A stretch of DNA of 10,613 bases from an uncultured Clostridia bacterium (GCA_947168785.1 CAMVNL010000039.1:1-10613); one strand, 5' to 3'. Shown: positions 1 through 6,690, counted from the first letter of the stretch. A program made the numbers and translations. Notes: generated from the letters alone by a model not told the origin.

Positions 1-105
1 GAGCATGCCGTCTCCGTCCATGATTTGTCCTCCTTTTGCGCAGCCGGCGGCTGCCAGCAGGGCGGCGGCCGCGCCGATCAGCACGGCTGTCTTCCATCGT
101 TTCAT
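1..105 (-). CDS. Lipoprotein, N-terminal part only (runs off the left edge)
   Basis: Reading the minus strand from the ATG at 105 gives 35 open codons up to the edge. The protein starts with a short basic segment (MKRWK), then an Ala/Leu-rich hydrophobic stretch, and ends in the lipobox AAGC with Cys at residue 22. This is a type II lipoprotein signal peptide, so the product should be membrane-anchored outside the cytoplasm. A purine-rich AAGGCGGGG lies just upstream of the ATG. The start is 14 bp after the stop of the SDR gene on the same strand, so the two are probably co-transcribed. The mature part seen (about 14 residues) is too short to name a function. The signal peptide is confident; the protein's role is unknown. 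Confidence 0.75.
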   Translation of the reverse strand, partial: MKRWKTAVLIGAAAALLAAAGCAKGGQIMDGDGML

Positions 106-119
106 CGGTGACCCCGCCT

Positions 120-956
120 TTACTGTTTTTTCTTTTTGAATTCCTTCTGGCCCGCGGTGCTGCCGCCGTCGCAGAGCACGTCCACGCCGGCCAGGTAGCC
201 GTTGCGCTCATCCGCCAGCGTGGCGAGGGCAAAGCCCAGCTCCTCGGGCTTACCCATGCGTTCTTCCGCGGAAAAGCCGATCAGGTAGCCGCCGTTCTCT
301 TTTTCGGCGTTGCCCATATCGGTGGCGATCAGGCCGGGGCTGAGGGAGACCACCCGGATCCCCTTTTTGCCGTAGTCAAAGGCGCATTTCGCCGCGTACC
401 AGCAGACGAAATTCTTGGAGATGGCGTAGGCGAAGCCCGCCTTCTGATAGTCGGTCTTTGCCATGCCGGCCCGCTTGAGGATCTTGGCGAGGAACGCCGC
501 CTCGTCCGTTTCCGCCAGCGGATAGGCCTTTTTCGGGATGATGAATTTGGGCAGGGAATAGGCGGAATTGGAGGACACGTCGACGATGACGCTGCCCTTC
601 TTCATCCGCTTTGAAAACTCCTGGTTGACGTACACCGTGCCGAGGGCGTTGATCCGCAGCAGCTTTTCGCCGTTTGTCTGGGCGGGGCTCATGCCGGCGG
701 AGTTGATGACGTTTCTGATCTCGCCGAGGGACGCGGCGTATTCCGCCAATTGGCGAACGCTCTCCCGGTCGGCGGTATCCACCGCGTGGGCATAGGCCTC
801 AAAGCCGAGGGCTTTCAGTTCCTCCAGCGCCTTTTCAAGCTTGGGCACCGTCCGTCCGGCGATGACGATGATCTTGTCCTTCGGCATCTGCTTTGCGGCC
901 TCTAACCCCATACCGCTGCCGCCGCCTGTGACGACGCATACCGTTTTTTCACTCAT
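120..956 (-). CDS. Short-chain dehydrogenase/reductase (SDR family)
   Basis: This 278-residue protein is a Rossmann-fold NAD(P)-dependent oxidoreductase, probably cytosolic. The cofactor motif TGGGSGMG is at residues 10-17, and Arg35 in AGRT after the second strand suggests preference for NADP(H). Asp60 sits in VDTAD, and NSAG (85-88) is the NNAG-like motif. Ser128/Ser129 lie on the catalytic strand, the YxxxK pair is Tyr177/Lys181, and the SPG motif is at 206-208. The odd part is the Ser-to-Tyr spacing: about 48 residues instead of the usual dozen or so. An extra segment of roughly 35 residues (about 135-170) lies there, where related hydroxysteroid dehydrogenases/carbonyl reductases carry a substrate-site insertion. 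The tail is Lys-rich. AGGAG precedes the ATG. The substrate cannot be predicted. The family call is very secure. Confidence 0.93.
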   Translation of the reverse strand: MSEKTVCVVTGGGSGMGLEAAKQMPKDKIIVIAGRTVPKLEKALEELKALGFEAYAHAVDTADRESVRQLAEYAASLGEIRNVINSAGMSPAQTNGEKLLRINALGTVYVNQEFSKRMKKGSVIVDVSSNSAYSLPKFIIPKKAYPLAETDEAAFLAKILKRAGMAKTDYQKAGFAYAISKNFVCWYAAKCAFDYGKKGIRVVSLSPGLIATDMGNAEKENGGYLIGFSAEERMGKPEELGFALATLADERNGYLAGVDVLCDGGSTAGQKEFKKKKQ

Positions 957-993
957 GTCGTTTCTCTCCTATCTCAATTTGAAGTCGGTGAAC

Positions 994-1022
994 AGTATAT
1001 CATATTATCTTATTTGCCGCAA
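994..1022 (-). promoter_or_regulatory. Sigma-A-type promoter of the SDR gene
   Basis: On the minus strand TTGCGG (1017-1022) and TATACT (994-999) are 17 bp apart, and TGA before TATACT makes an extended -10. It lies about 40 bp upstream of the SDR start, so the SDR gene need not depend on read-through from the phosphodiesterase gene. The -35 overlaps one arm of the inverted repeat at 1017-1047. Confidence 0.6.
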
Positions 1023-1047
1023 TCGGGAAAACGCATTTTTATTGCGG
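1017..1047. repeat. Inverted repeat overlapping the SDR promoter -35, possible operator
   Basis: CCGCAAT (1017-1023) and ATTGCGG (1041-1047) are perfect 7-bp inverted arms separated by 17 bp. No T-run follows on the minus strand, so it does not look like a terminator for the upstream gene. Its overlap with the -35 suggests an operator, but this is inference from position only. Confidence 0.35.
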
Positions 1048-1071
1048 ATCTTTGCGGGCTTCGCCGCCTGG

Positions 1072-2655
1072 TCATGGCTCAAATTCGTAGTAATCCGCCA
1101 GTTTTTTCAGGTCGACGGCGTCGAAGGCCCTGCCGAAGATCAGCAGGTCGTCCAGACAGATCAGCGCGTCGTTGCCGGTGTTGATCCTGTGCGAGGCCTC
1201 GTCCCCCACGGTGAAGGGGAGGGCGTCCATGGGCTCTCCGGTGAAGCAGTCCGGCAGCGTCACCGTCCGTTTGTGCCGAAAGTTCTGATACAGGTCCACC
1301 TTGTTTTCCTTCCGGTGGAACGTGAAGGTCACGTGGAGCCAGCCGCCGGAAACGTCCCGCGTGTAGGGGGTGACGTGCTCCTGATAGGTGCGGGGGTCCG
1401 GCGTTTCCACGCCCAGCCAGGTGGCGATCTCCGTAAAGCCAAGGGCGAAGCCCGCGCCGGAATCCGTCATGGTCTTGGTGGCGCAGTAATAGGCCTCCGT
1501 CGCAGGGGCTCCGTCTACCTTCAGCCACGCGCAGACGGTGAAATCGTCGCAGCCGAAGCGGACGTCCTCGCTGACGAGGCAGCCCGTCGCCCCCAGTTCG
1601 GCGTAGGCCCCGCGCACGCTGCCCGCATAGTATTTCACCTGTCCCACCTCGGAAAAGCGCGCCTTTCCCGCGGCGTCCGCCGCGTCGTACTCAAAGAACA
1701 GGGCCAGCCTGATCTCGTCCTCATTGAAGAAAGCTGTCAATCCCTTTTCGCCGCGATAATCCGGCTGCGTTCGCGTCTCCACGTCGCAGCGGGCGCCGGG
1801 GACGTCTTTGACGTAGGGCGTTTCCCAGTCGCGGAAGACGTTTTCCGGCACCTGAGAGGAATAGCCCTCCGGGTCCTTGGGCGGGATGTCCAGCCCGAAG
1901 GCGTAGCGCACCACGGCGTTTACGTCCCGGGTCATGGCGAAAAATCCCTCCGTTTTGTTGACCGTTTTGCCCGCCAGGCCGAAGAAGATATATTTTTCTC
2001 CCTCCGTATAGCCGCCGTGCCCCCGCTTGTAACCGCCGTGGTCGGTGATCACCAGAAACAGCGTGTCGTCGAGAAGGCCTGCTTTCCGGTAGGCGTCGTG
2101 GATCCTGCCCACCATCGCGTCCACCCGGGCGATGGTTTCCAGATGGCCCGCCGTGCCGTAGCCGTAGTGGTGGCCCGCTTCATCCGGGTCGTCGATATGG
2201 ACGAACAGCAGGTCCGGCTTTTTGGCCAGCACGCAGGCGACGGCCCGTTCCGTGGTGGCCTCGCCGCTTGCGGGCTCCTCCATTTCCACCCCCGCGTCCT
2301 GTTCGATGATGCCGTGATTGATGGGTCCCCAGTTGCTGACGGAGCAGAGCACGCTGTCAGGATAAGCCCTTCGGACGGTGGCGAAGACGGAAGGCAGGTC
2401 GGCGTTGGCGTAGGCCTGCTGGCTGATTCCGCCGTTGGTCAGGCCGTGCACCTCCGGCGCGGCCCCCAGCAGCATGGCGCCCCAGTTCTGGGCGCTGATG
2501 GTGGGGAACATGGACAGGGCGCGGAGCGTTTTCGCGCCGTCCTCAAAGATGGCGTCCATGCAGGGGGTGGCGGCGTCTTTGCAGAAGCTGCCCATGCCGT
2601 CCAGCCCCACGATGGCCACGTGACCGTAGCGTCTATGTGCGATGTTCTGATTCAT
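1072..2655 (-). CDS. Type I phosphodiesterase/alkaline phosphatase-superfamily enzyme with C-terminal LamG-like domain
   Basis: From the ATG at 2655 the protein has 527 residues. The ATG at 2697 is in frame but overlaps the promoter and lacks a ribosome site, whereas AGGG lies 8 bp before 2655. The N-terminal half has the alkaline phosphatase-superfamily metal sites: Asp19 in GLDG; nucleophile region PTISAQN (51-57), with Ser54 at the usual Thr position; DPDEAGHHYG with Asp158 and His162; TDHGG with Asp205/His206; and His213 in GHGG. These point to hydrolysis of a phosphomonoester or phosphodiester. Residues about 300-527 look like a concanavalin A/LamG jelly roll: FTVCAWLKV (372-380), GGWLHVTFTF (437-446), LYQNFRHKRTV, and LDDLLIFGRAF (501-511) near the end. 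There is no signal peptide, so it appears cytosolic despite a domain usually found outside cells. The substrate is unknown. Confidence 0.88.
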   Translation of the reverse strand: MNQNIAHRRYGHVAIVGLDGMGSFCKDAATPCMDAIFEDGAKTLRALSMFPTISAQNWGAMLLGAAPEVHGLTNGGISQQAYANADLPSVFATVRRAYPDSVLCSVSNWGPINHGIIEQDAGVEMEEPASGEATTERAVACVLAKKPDLLFVHIDDPDEAGHHYGYGTAGHLETIARVDAMVGRIHDAYRKAGLLDDTLFLVITDHGGYKRGHGGYTEGEKYIFFGLAGKTVNKTEGFFAMTRDVNAVVRYAFGLDIPPKDPEGYSSQVPENVFRDWETPYVKDVPGARCDVETRTQPDYRGEKGLTAFFNEDEIRLALFFEYDAADAAGKARFSEVGQVKYYAGSVRGAYAELGATGCLVSEDVRFGCDDFTVCAWLKVDGAPATEAYYCATKTMTDSGAGFALGFTEIATWLGVETPDPRTYQEHVTPYTRDVSGGWLHVTFTFHRKENKVDLYQNFRHKRTVTLPDCFTGEPMDALPFTVGDEASHRINTGNDALICLDDLLIFGRAFDAVDLKKLADYYEFEP

Positions 2656-2687
2656 TTCTCTTTCCCTTTTTTTGTCGGTTTTCTGAC

Positions 2688-2717
2688 AGTATAGCATACC
2701 GCGCGGCGGATTGCCAG
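2688..2717 (-). promoter_or_regulatory. Promoter of the phosphodiesterase gene
   Basis: On the minus strand CTGGCA (2712-2717) is followed after 18 bp by TATACT (2688-2693), with TGC directly before it as an extended -10. It lies about 33 bp upstream of the ATG at 2655, leaving a short leader, and argues against the in-frame ATG at 2697, which overlaps this promoter. Confidence 0.6.
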
Positions 2718-2803
2718 CGCTTCTTTGAAAATCTTCTTTGTAATCCGTCCACCGGAATTGTGCGGGGGCGACTGAAAATCATATCACAAAACCGAAACAA
2801 CTC

Positions 2804-2833
2804 TTGCGTCCGTCGAGGCGGATGTGGTAAAAT
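2804..2833 (+). promoter_or_regulatory. Promoter of the VanY-like carboxypeptidase gene
   Basis: TTGCGT (2804-2809) and TAAAAT (2828-2833) are 18 bp apart, with TGG before TAAAAT as an extended -10. The leader to the ATG at 2903 would be about 60 nt. This promoter is divergent from the phosphodiesterase promoter in the same 247-bp intergenic region. Confidence 0.55.
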
Positions 2834-2902
2834 GTATCAGCAAAGAAAACGGGAAACAACGGAAGGCGTTTCTTCCGGAATAAAATACAAAGGAGTACCC
2901 TA

Positions 2903-4174
2903 ATGAAAACCAAAAAACTGATCGCGCTTCTGACGGCTGTTCTGTGCCTTTGCACGGTTCTGGCCGCCTGTGGAACGAAACCTGCACCTTCCACCGCTTC
3001 CGACGCGGCGGAGGGCTTTGCCACCCTCGGCGAGGCAATGGCCGCCGCGGAGGAGCATCCGTCCCAATCTTCGACCTATCACAACGCCTACGTGATGGCG
3101 TTTGAACTGAACGGCGACTACTGGCGTGTGGCGGCGGAGCTGAACGACGAACAGGCCGCCGCGCTGGACGCGCTGGATATGCTCGACGACGACTATGACG
3201 CGAAGCTGAAGGAGCTGCTCTCTCCCATCGCCGTCACCAAGTGCGAAAAGCTGAACGACCTGAAGCTGACCGAGGACGAGATGAACGCGCTGGTTGGCAA
3301 GACGGGCGAAGACCTGCTGAACGACGGCTGGACCTCCGGCTACGGCTATAATCTGGAGGATAAGGAATTCTATTTGGAAAAATCGCCGTTTACCTATTTC
3401 GTCACGTTTTCCTCCGAGGAGAAGCTGGAGGATTCCGACGATTTTGACGTGGAGGAAGCCATCAGGCCCATGACCGTCAAATCCGTCGCTTTTGAAGGCC
3501 TCGGCGACGGCGCCACCGAAATGCCGGAGTATATGGAGGCGGAGGATGAACCGTCCGTTGACTATCTGGTACTGGTCAACAAACAGAACAAGCTTCCCGA
3601 AGACTGGGAGGCCACGGTCGAGCTGGAGGATGCGCAGAATACCATCCCCGAGGGCGTGGAGCTGAACGAGGACAACGACTATCTGGCCACCGACGTGTTC
3701 CGGGTGGAAAAGAAGGCGCTGGAGGCCTTCCGGGCGCTGCAGGCCGATCTGGAAGCGGAAGGGATCATCATCCTGCTGGACAGCACCTACCGCTCCGTCG
3801 CCCGTCAGGAAGAGCTGTGGTCGGAATTTGAAGAGGAATACGGTCTGGAATACACGCAGAACACCGTCGCCGTGCCCGGCACCTCCGAGCATCATACGGG
3901 CCTTGCCATCGACGTGTGCATCGTCAAGGACGGCGTCGTTATCAACGAGAACGACGATATGATCGCCGAGCGGGAGATCTTCGCGAAAATCCATGCAAAG
4001 CTGGCGGATTACGGCTTTATCCTCCGTTTCCCGGAGGGCGCCAAGGAGATCACCGGCTACGATTACGAGCCCTGGCACTTCCGCTACGTAGGCGTTGAAG
4101 CCGCCCGGGAGATCGCGGCGCAGGGCGTCACGCTGGAGGAGTACCTCGGCGCGGTTCCCGAAGCGGAGGAATGA
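2903..4174 (+). CDS. VanY-type D-alanyl-D-alanine carboxypeptidase lipoprotein (peptidase M15B)
   Basis: This 423-residue protein begins with a lipoprotein signal peptide ending LAAC (Cys23), so it should be anchored on the outer face of the membrane, where it would trim the terminal D-Ala of peptidoglycan stem peptides. The catalytic domain spans about 220-412. It opens with LVNKQNKLPEDW and contains STYRSVARQEELW, the zinc motif SEHHTGLAID (His330 and Asp337 as ligands) and EPWHFRYVG (Glu389 as general base, His392 as third ligand). All catalytic residues are present. Residues about 35-215 are an acidic segment of no recognised family and make the protein longer than minimal VanY proteins. 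AGGAG lies 7 bp before the ATG. It is a single-gene unit between its own promoter and a strong terminator. No vanR/S-type resistance genes adjoin it, so a housekeeping peptidoglycan role is likelier than glycopeptide resistance. Confidence 0.92.
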   Translation: MKTKKLIALLTAVLCLCTVLAACGTKPAPSTASDAAEGFATLGEAMAAAEEHPSQSSTYHNAYVMAFELNGDYWRVAAELNDEQAAALDALDMLDDDYDAKLKELLSPIAVTKCEKLNDLKLTEDEMNALVGKTGEDLLNDGWTSGYGYNLEDKEFYLEKSPFTYFVTFSSEEKLEDSDDFDVEEAIRPMTVKSVAFEGLGDGATEMPEYMEAEDEPSVDYLVLVNKQNKLPEDWEATVELEDAQNTIPEGVELNEDNDYLATDVFRVEKKALEAFRALQADLEAEGIIILLDSTYRSVARQEELWSEFEEEYGLEYTQNTVAVPGTSEHHTGLAIDVCIVKDGVVINENDDMIAEREIFAKIHAKLADYGFILRFPEGAKEITGYDYEPWHFRYVGVEAAREIAAQGVTLEEYLGAVPEAEE

Positions 4175-4245
4175 TTCACCGGTTTTCCGGTCCTTCAAAA
4201 ACATGATGAACCGAAACGTCACAGTTCCGTGATTTTCGGACAAAG

Positions 4246-4285
4246 AGAGCCGACGCGTTTTTTGTGCGCGTCGGCTCTTGTTTGT
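4246..4285. terminator. Rho-independent terminator between convergent genes
   Basis: AGAGCCGACGCG (4246-4257) and CGCGTCGGCTCT (4267-4278) form a perfect 12-bp stem with a 9-nt T-rich loop, followed by TGTTTGT on the plus strand. It lies 72 bp after the VanY stop. Read on the minus strand it is followed only by CTTTG, so it may also stop transcripts from the STAS operon, but less strongly. Confidence 0.8.
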
Positions 4286-4425
4286 ACCATCTGACGAAAA
4301 AATCTGCTGCGCGATCCGCATACCCGAATTGTTCGGCGCTGCCTTGAATATTTCTGAAAATATATGCAATCTGCCGCATTGATAAATCATTCATAACGCC
4401 CGGCCGCGGTCCCGCGGGTTTTCTG

Positions 4426-4722
4426 TCAGACGACCGTGAGGAGATCCGAAAAGCCGGTGATATCAAAAATCTCCCTGATGATCTCGTTGGCGCCGCGCAC
4501 CCGCATCGTTCCCTGCAGGCCCATCGTTTTCTGCGCGTTCAGCAGCACCCGCAGCCCGGCGGAGGAGATATACTCCAGCCCGGCGATATCGACCGTCAGC
4601 GCGTCAATGCCCTTCAGTTCTTTTTTGACGACGGCGGCCAGCGCGGGGGCCGTCGTTGTTTCCAGCCGGCCGCTCAGAAAAATGGTGAGCGCGTTCCCGG
4701 TCTGTTCCTTTCTGATTTCCAT
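4426..4722 (-). CDS. STAS-domain protein, anti-sigma factor antagonist-like (SpoIIAA/RsbV family)
   Basis: This 98-residue single-domain protein matches the usual length of anti-anti-sigma factors. It has the STAS pattern: N-terminal strands with LSGRLET (16-22), then LTVDIAGLEYISSAGLRVLL (42-61), whose SSAG at 53-56 holds the serine phosphorylated in SpoIIAA/RsbV-type proteins, and a C-terminal IFDITGFSDLL helix region. In that family the unphosphorylated form binds an anti-sigma kinase and frees a sigma factor. GGAGGAG precedes the ATG. It starts 19 bp after the upstream gene on the same strand, so the two form an operon, and that upstream product is its likely partner. No sigma factor gene is in the window, so it may act by partner-switching on something else. 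Domain call secure; the pathway is unknown. Confidence 0.9.
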   Translation of the reverse strand: MEIRKEQTGNALTIFLSGRLETTTAPALAAVVKKELKGIDALTVDIAGLEYISSAGLRVLLNAQKTMGLQGTMRVRGANEIIREIFDITGFSDLLTVV

Positions 4723-4741
4723 TTGGCTTCTCCTCCCGCTT

Positions 4742-5350
4742 TCAGAACGTTTTATATACGGTCATCTCTACCGTTTTGTGGACGATGCCGATCTCGACGT
4801 CGTCCGCAATGCTGGCGATGATGGACTTTTCCAGTCCGTCCCAGTCGGCTTTCGGGCTGTTTCCGATGCAGCGCCGCAGCGACCACGTGCTGTGCGCATG
4901 GAACGTGGAGGATTGAACAATCGTTTCGCTGACGGGAACAGGCAGATTGTCGCCGCTGATCCAGCCGCTCAGGTAGATCGGCGGGATCGTCCCGTCGGTC
5001 GGCTCGATCATCCGCTCATACAGGTCGCGCAGCTTCCCCAATATGCCTGTGGCCGAGGCGTTCTCGCCGCTGGAGAAGACGGACAACAGGCCTTTGCGCA
5101 TCTCACCGTTCATTTCCGTCTCGGTCGTGAGATGCAGCCGGAAGGCGTTTCCATCGGATTCGATCCAGAAATCCGCCCTGCGCTCGCCGGTGAGGGCCTT
5201 GAGAAGCCCCATCATTTCTTCCGTCAGCAGGCGCAGATGGATGGCTTGCTTCTTTTGCAGCGACCGGTAAACGGCGACGGCCTCCGTCTGCCGGAGCGCC
5301 TCTTCGAGGCCGTCGCCCTTGTTGGATACGTGAACGATATCAGATTTCAT
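4742..5350 (-). CDS. Degenerate GHKL ATPase/anti-sigma-kinase-like protein
   Basis: This 202-residue cytosolic protein has no signal peptide or membrane segment. Residues 38-53 (IHLRLLTEEMMGLLKA) look like the N-box helix of GHKL ATPases such as SpoIIAB/RsbW, but the metal-binding Asn is missing. ADFWIESDGNAFRLHL (59-74) could be the following strands, and SGENASATGILGKLRDLYE (94-112) the lid/G-box region, though no clean DxGxG is present. Similar proteins in Clostridia are, from memory, labelled only ATP-binding or hypothetical. Being the first gene of an operon with a STAS protein makes a partner-switching role likely. The C-terminal part (about 120-202) is unrecognised. GGAGG lies upstream of the ATG and the operon has a good promoter. 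Sure that it is a gene; only moderately sure of the fold, and ATP binding is doubtful. Confidence 0.72.
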   Translation of the reverse strand: MKSDIVHVSNKGDGLEEALRQTEAVAVYRSLQKKQAIHLRLLTEEMMGLLKALTGERRADFWIESDGNAFRLHLTTETEMNGEMRKGLLSVFSSGENASATGILGKLRDLYERMIEPTDGTIPPIYLSGWISGDNLPVPVSETIVQSSTFHAHSTWSLRRCIGNSPKADWDGLEKSIIASIADDVEIGIVHKTVEMTVYKTF

Positions 5351-5381
5351 GTCGTTTGCCTCCGTTTTTCAATCTGTTTTT

Positions 5382-5410
5382 ATTTTACACGGTTTATTCT
5401 GTTTTTTCAA
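5382..5410 (-). promoter_or_regulatory. Promoter of the GHKL-like/STAS operon
   Basis: On the minus strand TTGAAA (5405-5410) and TAAAAT (5382-5387) are exactly 17 bp apart, close to the sigma-A consensus. The -10 lies inside one arm of the 14-bp inverted repeat shared with the divergent acetyltransferase promoter. Confidence 0.75.
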
Positions 5411-5452
5411 TTTTTTTATAAAACCGGCCCCTCTGCCTCCGGGAAAACGGGG

Positions 5453-5481
5453 TTGATTCAGATGGGCGTTTCGTGTAAAAT
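5453..5481 (+). promoter_or_regulatory. Promoter of the GNAT acetyltransferase gene
   Basis: TTGATT (5453-5458) and TAAAAT (5476-5481) are 17 bp apart. The leader to the ATG at 5527 is about 40 nt and contains GGGGAG (5513-5518) 8 bp before the start. Confidence 0.75.
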
Positions 5482-5526
5482 AAAACTGAACAAAATTGAC
5501 AGAGAAAAACACGGGGAGAATACCAT

Positions 5527-6639
5527 ATGAAGATCCGATTTTTAACGCAGGACGACGTGGCGGAGCACAACAAGATATCCTCACAGGCGTTTGTGTACGC
5601 CTGCGAGGTCAACGATCCGGCCTCCGTTTTGCCCTGCCCGAAGGTGCTGGGCGCGTTCGACGACGACGATCAGACGCTGCTGGCGGATTTTGAGCTGCAG
5701 GAAAGAACCTGTTATTATGACGGCGGGCTTCTGACCTGCGCGGCCATCGGCGGCGTGGCGGCCAAGCCGGAGCACCGTGGCAAGGGCGCGGTCACGGCGC
5801 TGTTTCAGCATCTGTTCCGAGAAAAACAATATGATATCAGCATCCTTTACCCGTTTTCCGAGCCCTATTACCGAAAACTGTGCTATGAGCGGGCGGGCTG
5901 TTCTGTCAGCGTGACGGTCCCGTTTTCAGGGCTTTCCCACATTCCGAGAAATCAGGACGCTGCGCTGTATGAGGGCGCGGACGCGGCGGGGCTGCTGGCG
6001 GCCTACAACCGCTGCGCCGAACGCTATAACCTCTGCTTCGTCAGGGAGACGGCGGAGGCGTTTTCTGCCAACCCGTATGCGTCGCAATGCTTTACGTATC
6101 TCTGGAAGAACCGAGCCCTCGCCGCCTTTTCCGTGGACCGGGGCAAAAGCACGGTGTTTGTAAAGGAGCTGTATTTCGATTCCTGCGAATCCATGCGGGG
6201 GATCCTGGGCTTTTTACGCAATTTCGAGGCCAATCAGAAATACGTCTGTTTTGAGAACCTCCCCGCCGACACGCCGCTGCTGCGCTACGTGCAGGATATG
6301 AAGCAGTGCGACGTCCGGCTGCACCCCGTCGGGGCGGTCAGGATACTGAACGTGGAGGCGGTACTGAAAGCGCACCGCTATCCGCCCAAGGACGGCGTGT
6401 TCACTATTGCCATAGAAAATGAGACCTACCGGGTGGCGCATACGGCAAAAGGCGTGTCTGTCGAAAAGGACGCCCGGTTCACGCCGGAGGTGAGCATGGA
6501 CGTGGGCTGGGCGTCGCAGGCGCTGCTGTGCGGGTTGACAGACGCGGACTATTGCCCGGGGCTGACGGTCCATGATCCGGCGTCGGATTTCTTTCTGTCC
6601 TTCCCTCCGAAAACGACCTTTTTCTCTGACAACCTTTAA
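5527..6639 (+). CDS. Eis-type GNAT N-acetyltransferase with C-terminal SCP2-like domain
   Basis: This 370-residue protein, slightly shorter than mycobacterial Eis, should transfer an acetyl group from acetyl-CoA to an amine. The first GNAT domain carries IGGVAAKPEHRGKGAVTALF (74-93), whose Arg84-Gly-Lys-Gly-Ala88 is the acetyl-CoA pyrophosphate loop. It is followed by PYYRKLCYE (113-121), where Tyr115 aligns with the Eis general-acid tyrosine. Residues about 130-265 match the second, degenerate GNAT-like part of Eis. Residues about 270-370 match the sterol-carrier-like domain, with VEAVLKAHRYP (276-286) and a tail TTFFSDNL. In Eis the C-terminal carboxylate takes part in catalysis, and this tail ends at a comparable place. 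Eis relatives acetylate aminoglycosides or peptides, but the substrate here is unknown and resistance should not be assumed. It is a single-gene unit, divergent from the STAS operon. Confidence 0.9.
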   Translation: MKIRFLTQDDVAEHNKISSQAFVYACEVNDPASVLPCPKVLGAFDDDDQTLLADFELQERTCYYDGGLLTCAAIGGVAAKPEHRGKGAVTALFQHLFREKQYDISILYPFSEPYYRKLCYERAGCSVSVTVPFSGLSHIPRNQDAALYEGADAAGLLAAYNRCAERYNLCFVRETAEAFSANPYASQCFTYLWKNRALAAFSVDRGKSTVFVKELYFDSCESMRGILGFLRNFEANQKYVCFENLPADTPLLRYVQDMKQCDVRLHPVGAVRILNVEAVLKAHRYPPKDGVFTIAIENETYRVAHTAKGVSVEKDARFTPEVSMDVGWASQALLCGLTDADYCPGLTVHDPASDFFLSFPPKTTFFSDNL

Positions 6640-6647
6640 ATAGGGCG

Positions 6648-6690
6648 GCGGGAACGTTTTTTCAGAGCGGAAAAACGCCCCGCGGTTTTA
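6648..6690 (+). terminator. Probable terminator after the acetyltransferase gene
   Basis: GCGGG-AA-CGTTTTT (6648-6661) can pair with AAAAACG-C-CCCGC (6671-6683) around a 9-nt loop, with a small internal bulge, and is followed by GGTTTTA. It starts 9 bp after the stop codon. The bulge and short T-run make it a moderate call. Confidence 0.45.

Larger units (their letters stand above)
5378..5485. repeat. Perfect 14-bp inverted repeat holding the -10 boxes of two divergent promoters
   Basis: TTTTATTTTACACG (5378-5391) and CGTGTAAAATAAAA (5472-5485) are exact reverse complements separated by 80 bp. Each contains the TAAAAT -10 of the promoter reading outwards from it. The match extends beyond the -10 on both sides, more than promoter consensus alone requires. 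Confidence 0.75.

Noticed and set aside
841..2694. 617-codon open frame on the plus strand opposite the phosphodiesterase gene
   Set aside because: It mirrors the codon bias of the GC-rich gene on the other strand. Its translation has no recognisable domain, whereas the minus-strand protein has full catalytic motifs.
2656..2697. In-frame ATG at 2697 extending the phosphodiesterase by 14 residues
   Set aside because: It overlaps the extended -10 region and has no ribosome binding site, while the ATG at 2655 has AGGG at proper spacing.
4178..4191. Small hairpin ACCGG-TTTT-CCGGT just after the VanY stop
   Set aside because: The stem is only 5 bp and has no T-run; the 12-bp stem at 4246-4278 is the convincing terminator.
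2900..4390. 496-codon open frame on the minus strand opposite the VanY-like gene
   Set aside because: It is an antisense shadow with no family resemblance, it spans the strong terminator at 4246-4285, and the plus-strand protein is clearly a VanY-type lipoprotein.
4398..4422. GC-rich palindromic patch near the STAS 3' end, considered as a second terminator
   Set aside because: The CCGCGG arms are separated by only 2 bases and no T-run follows on the minus strand, which is where a terminator is needed.
5369..5612. Two small minus-strand open frames (71 and 72 codons) in the divergent promoter region
   Set aside because: They cover both promoters and the start of the acetyltransferase gene, and show no convincing ribosome sites or domains.
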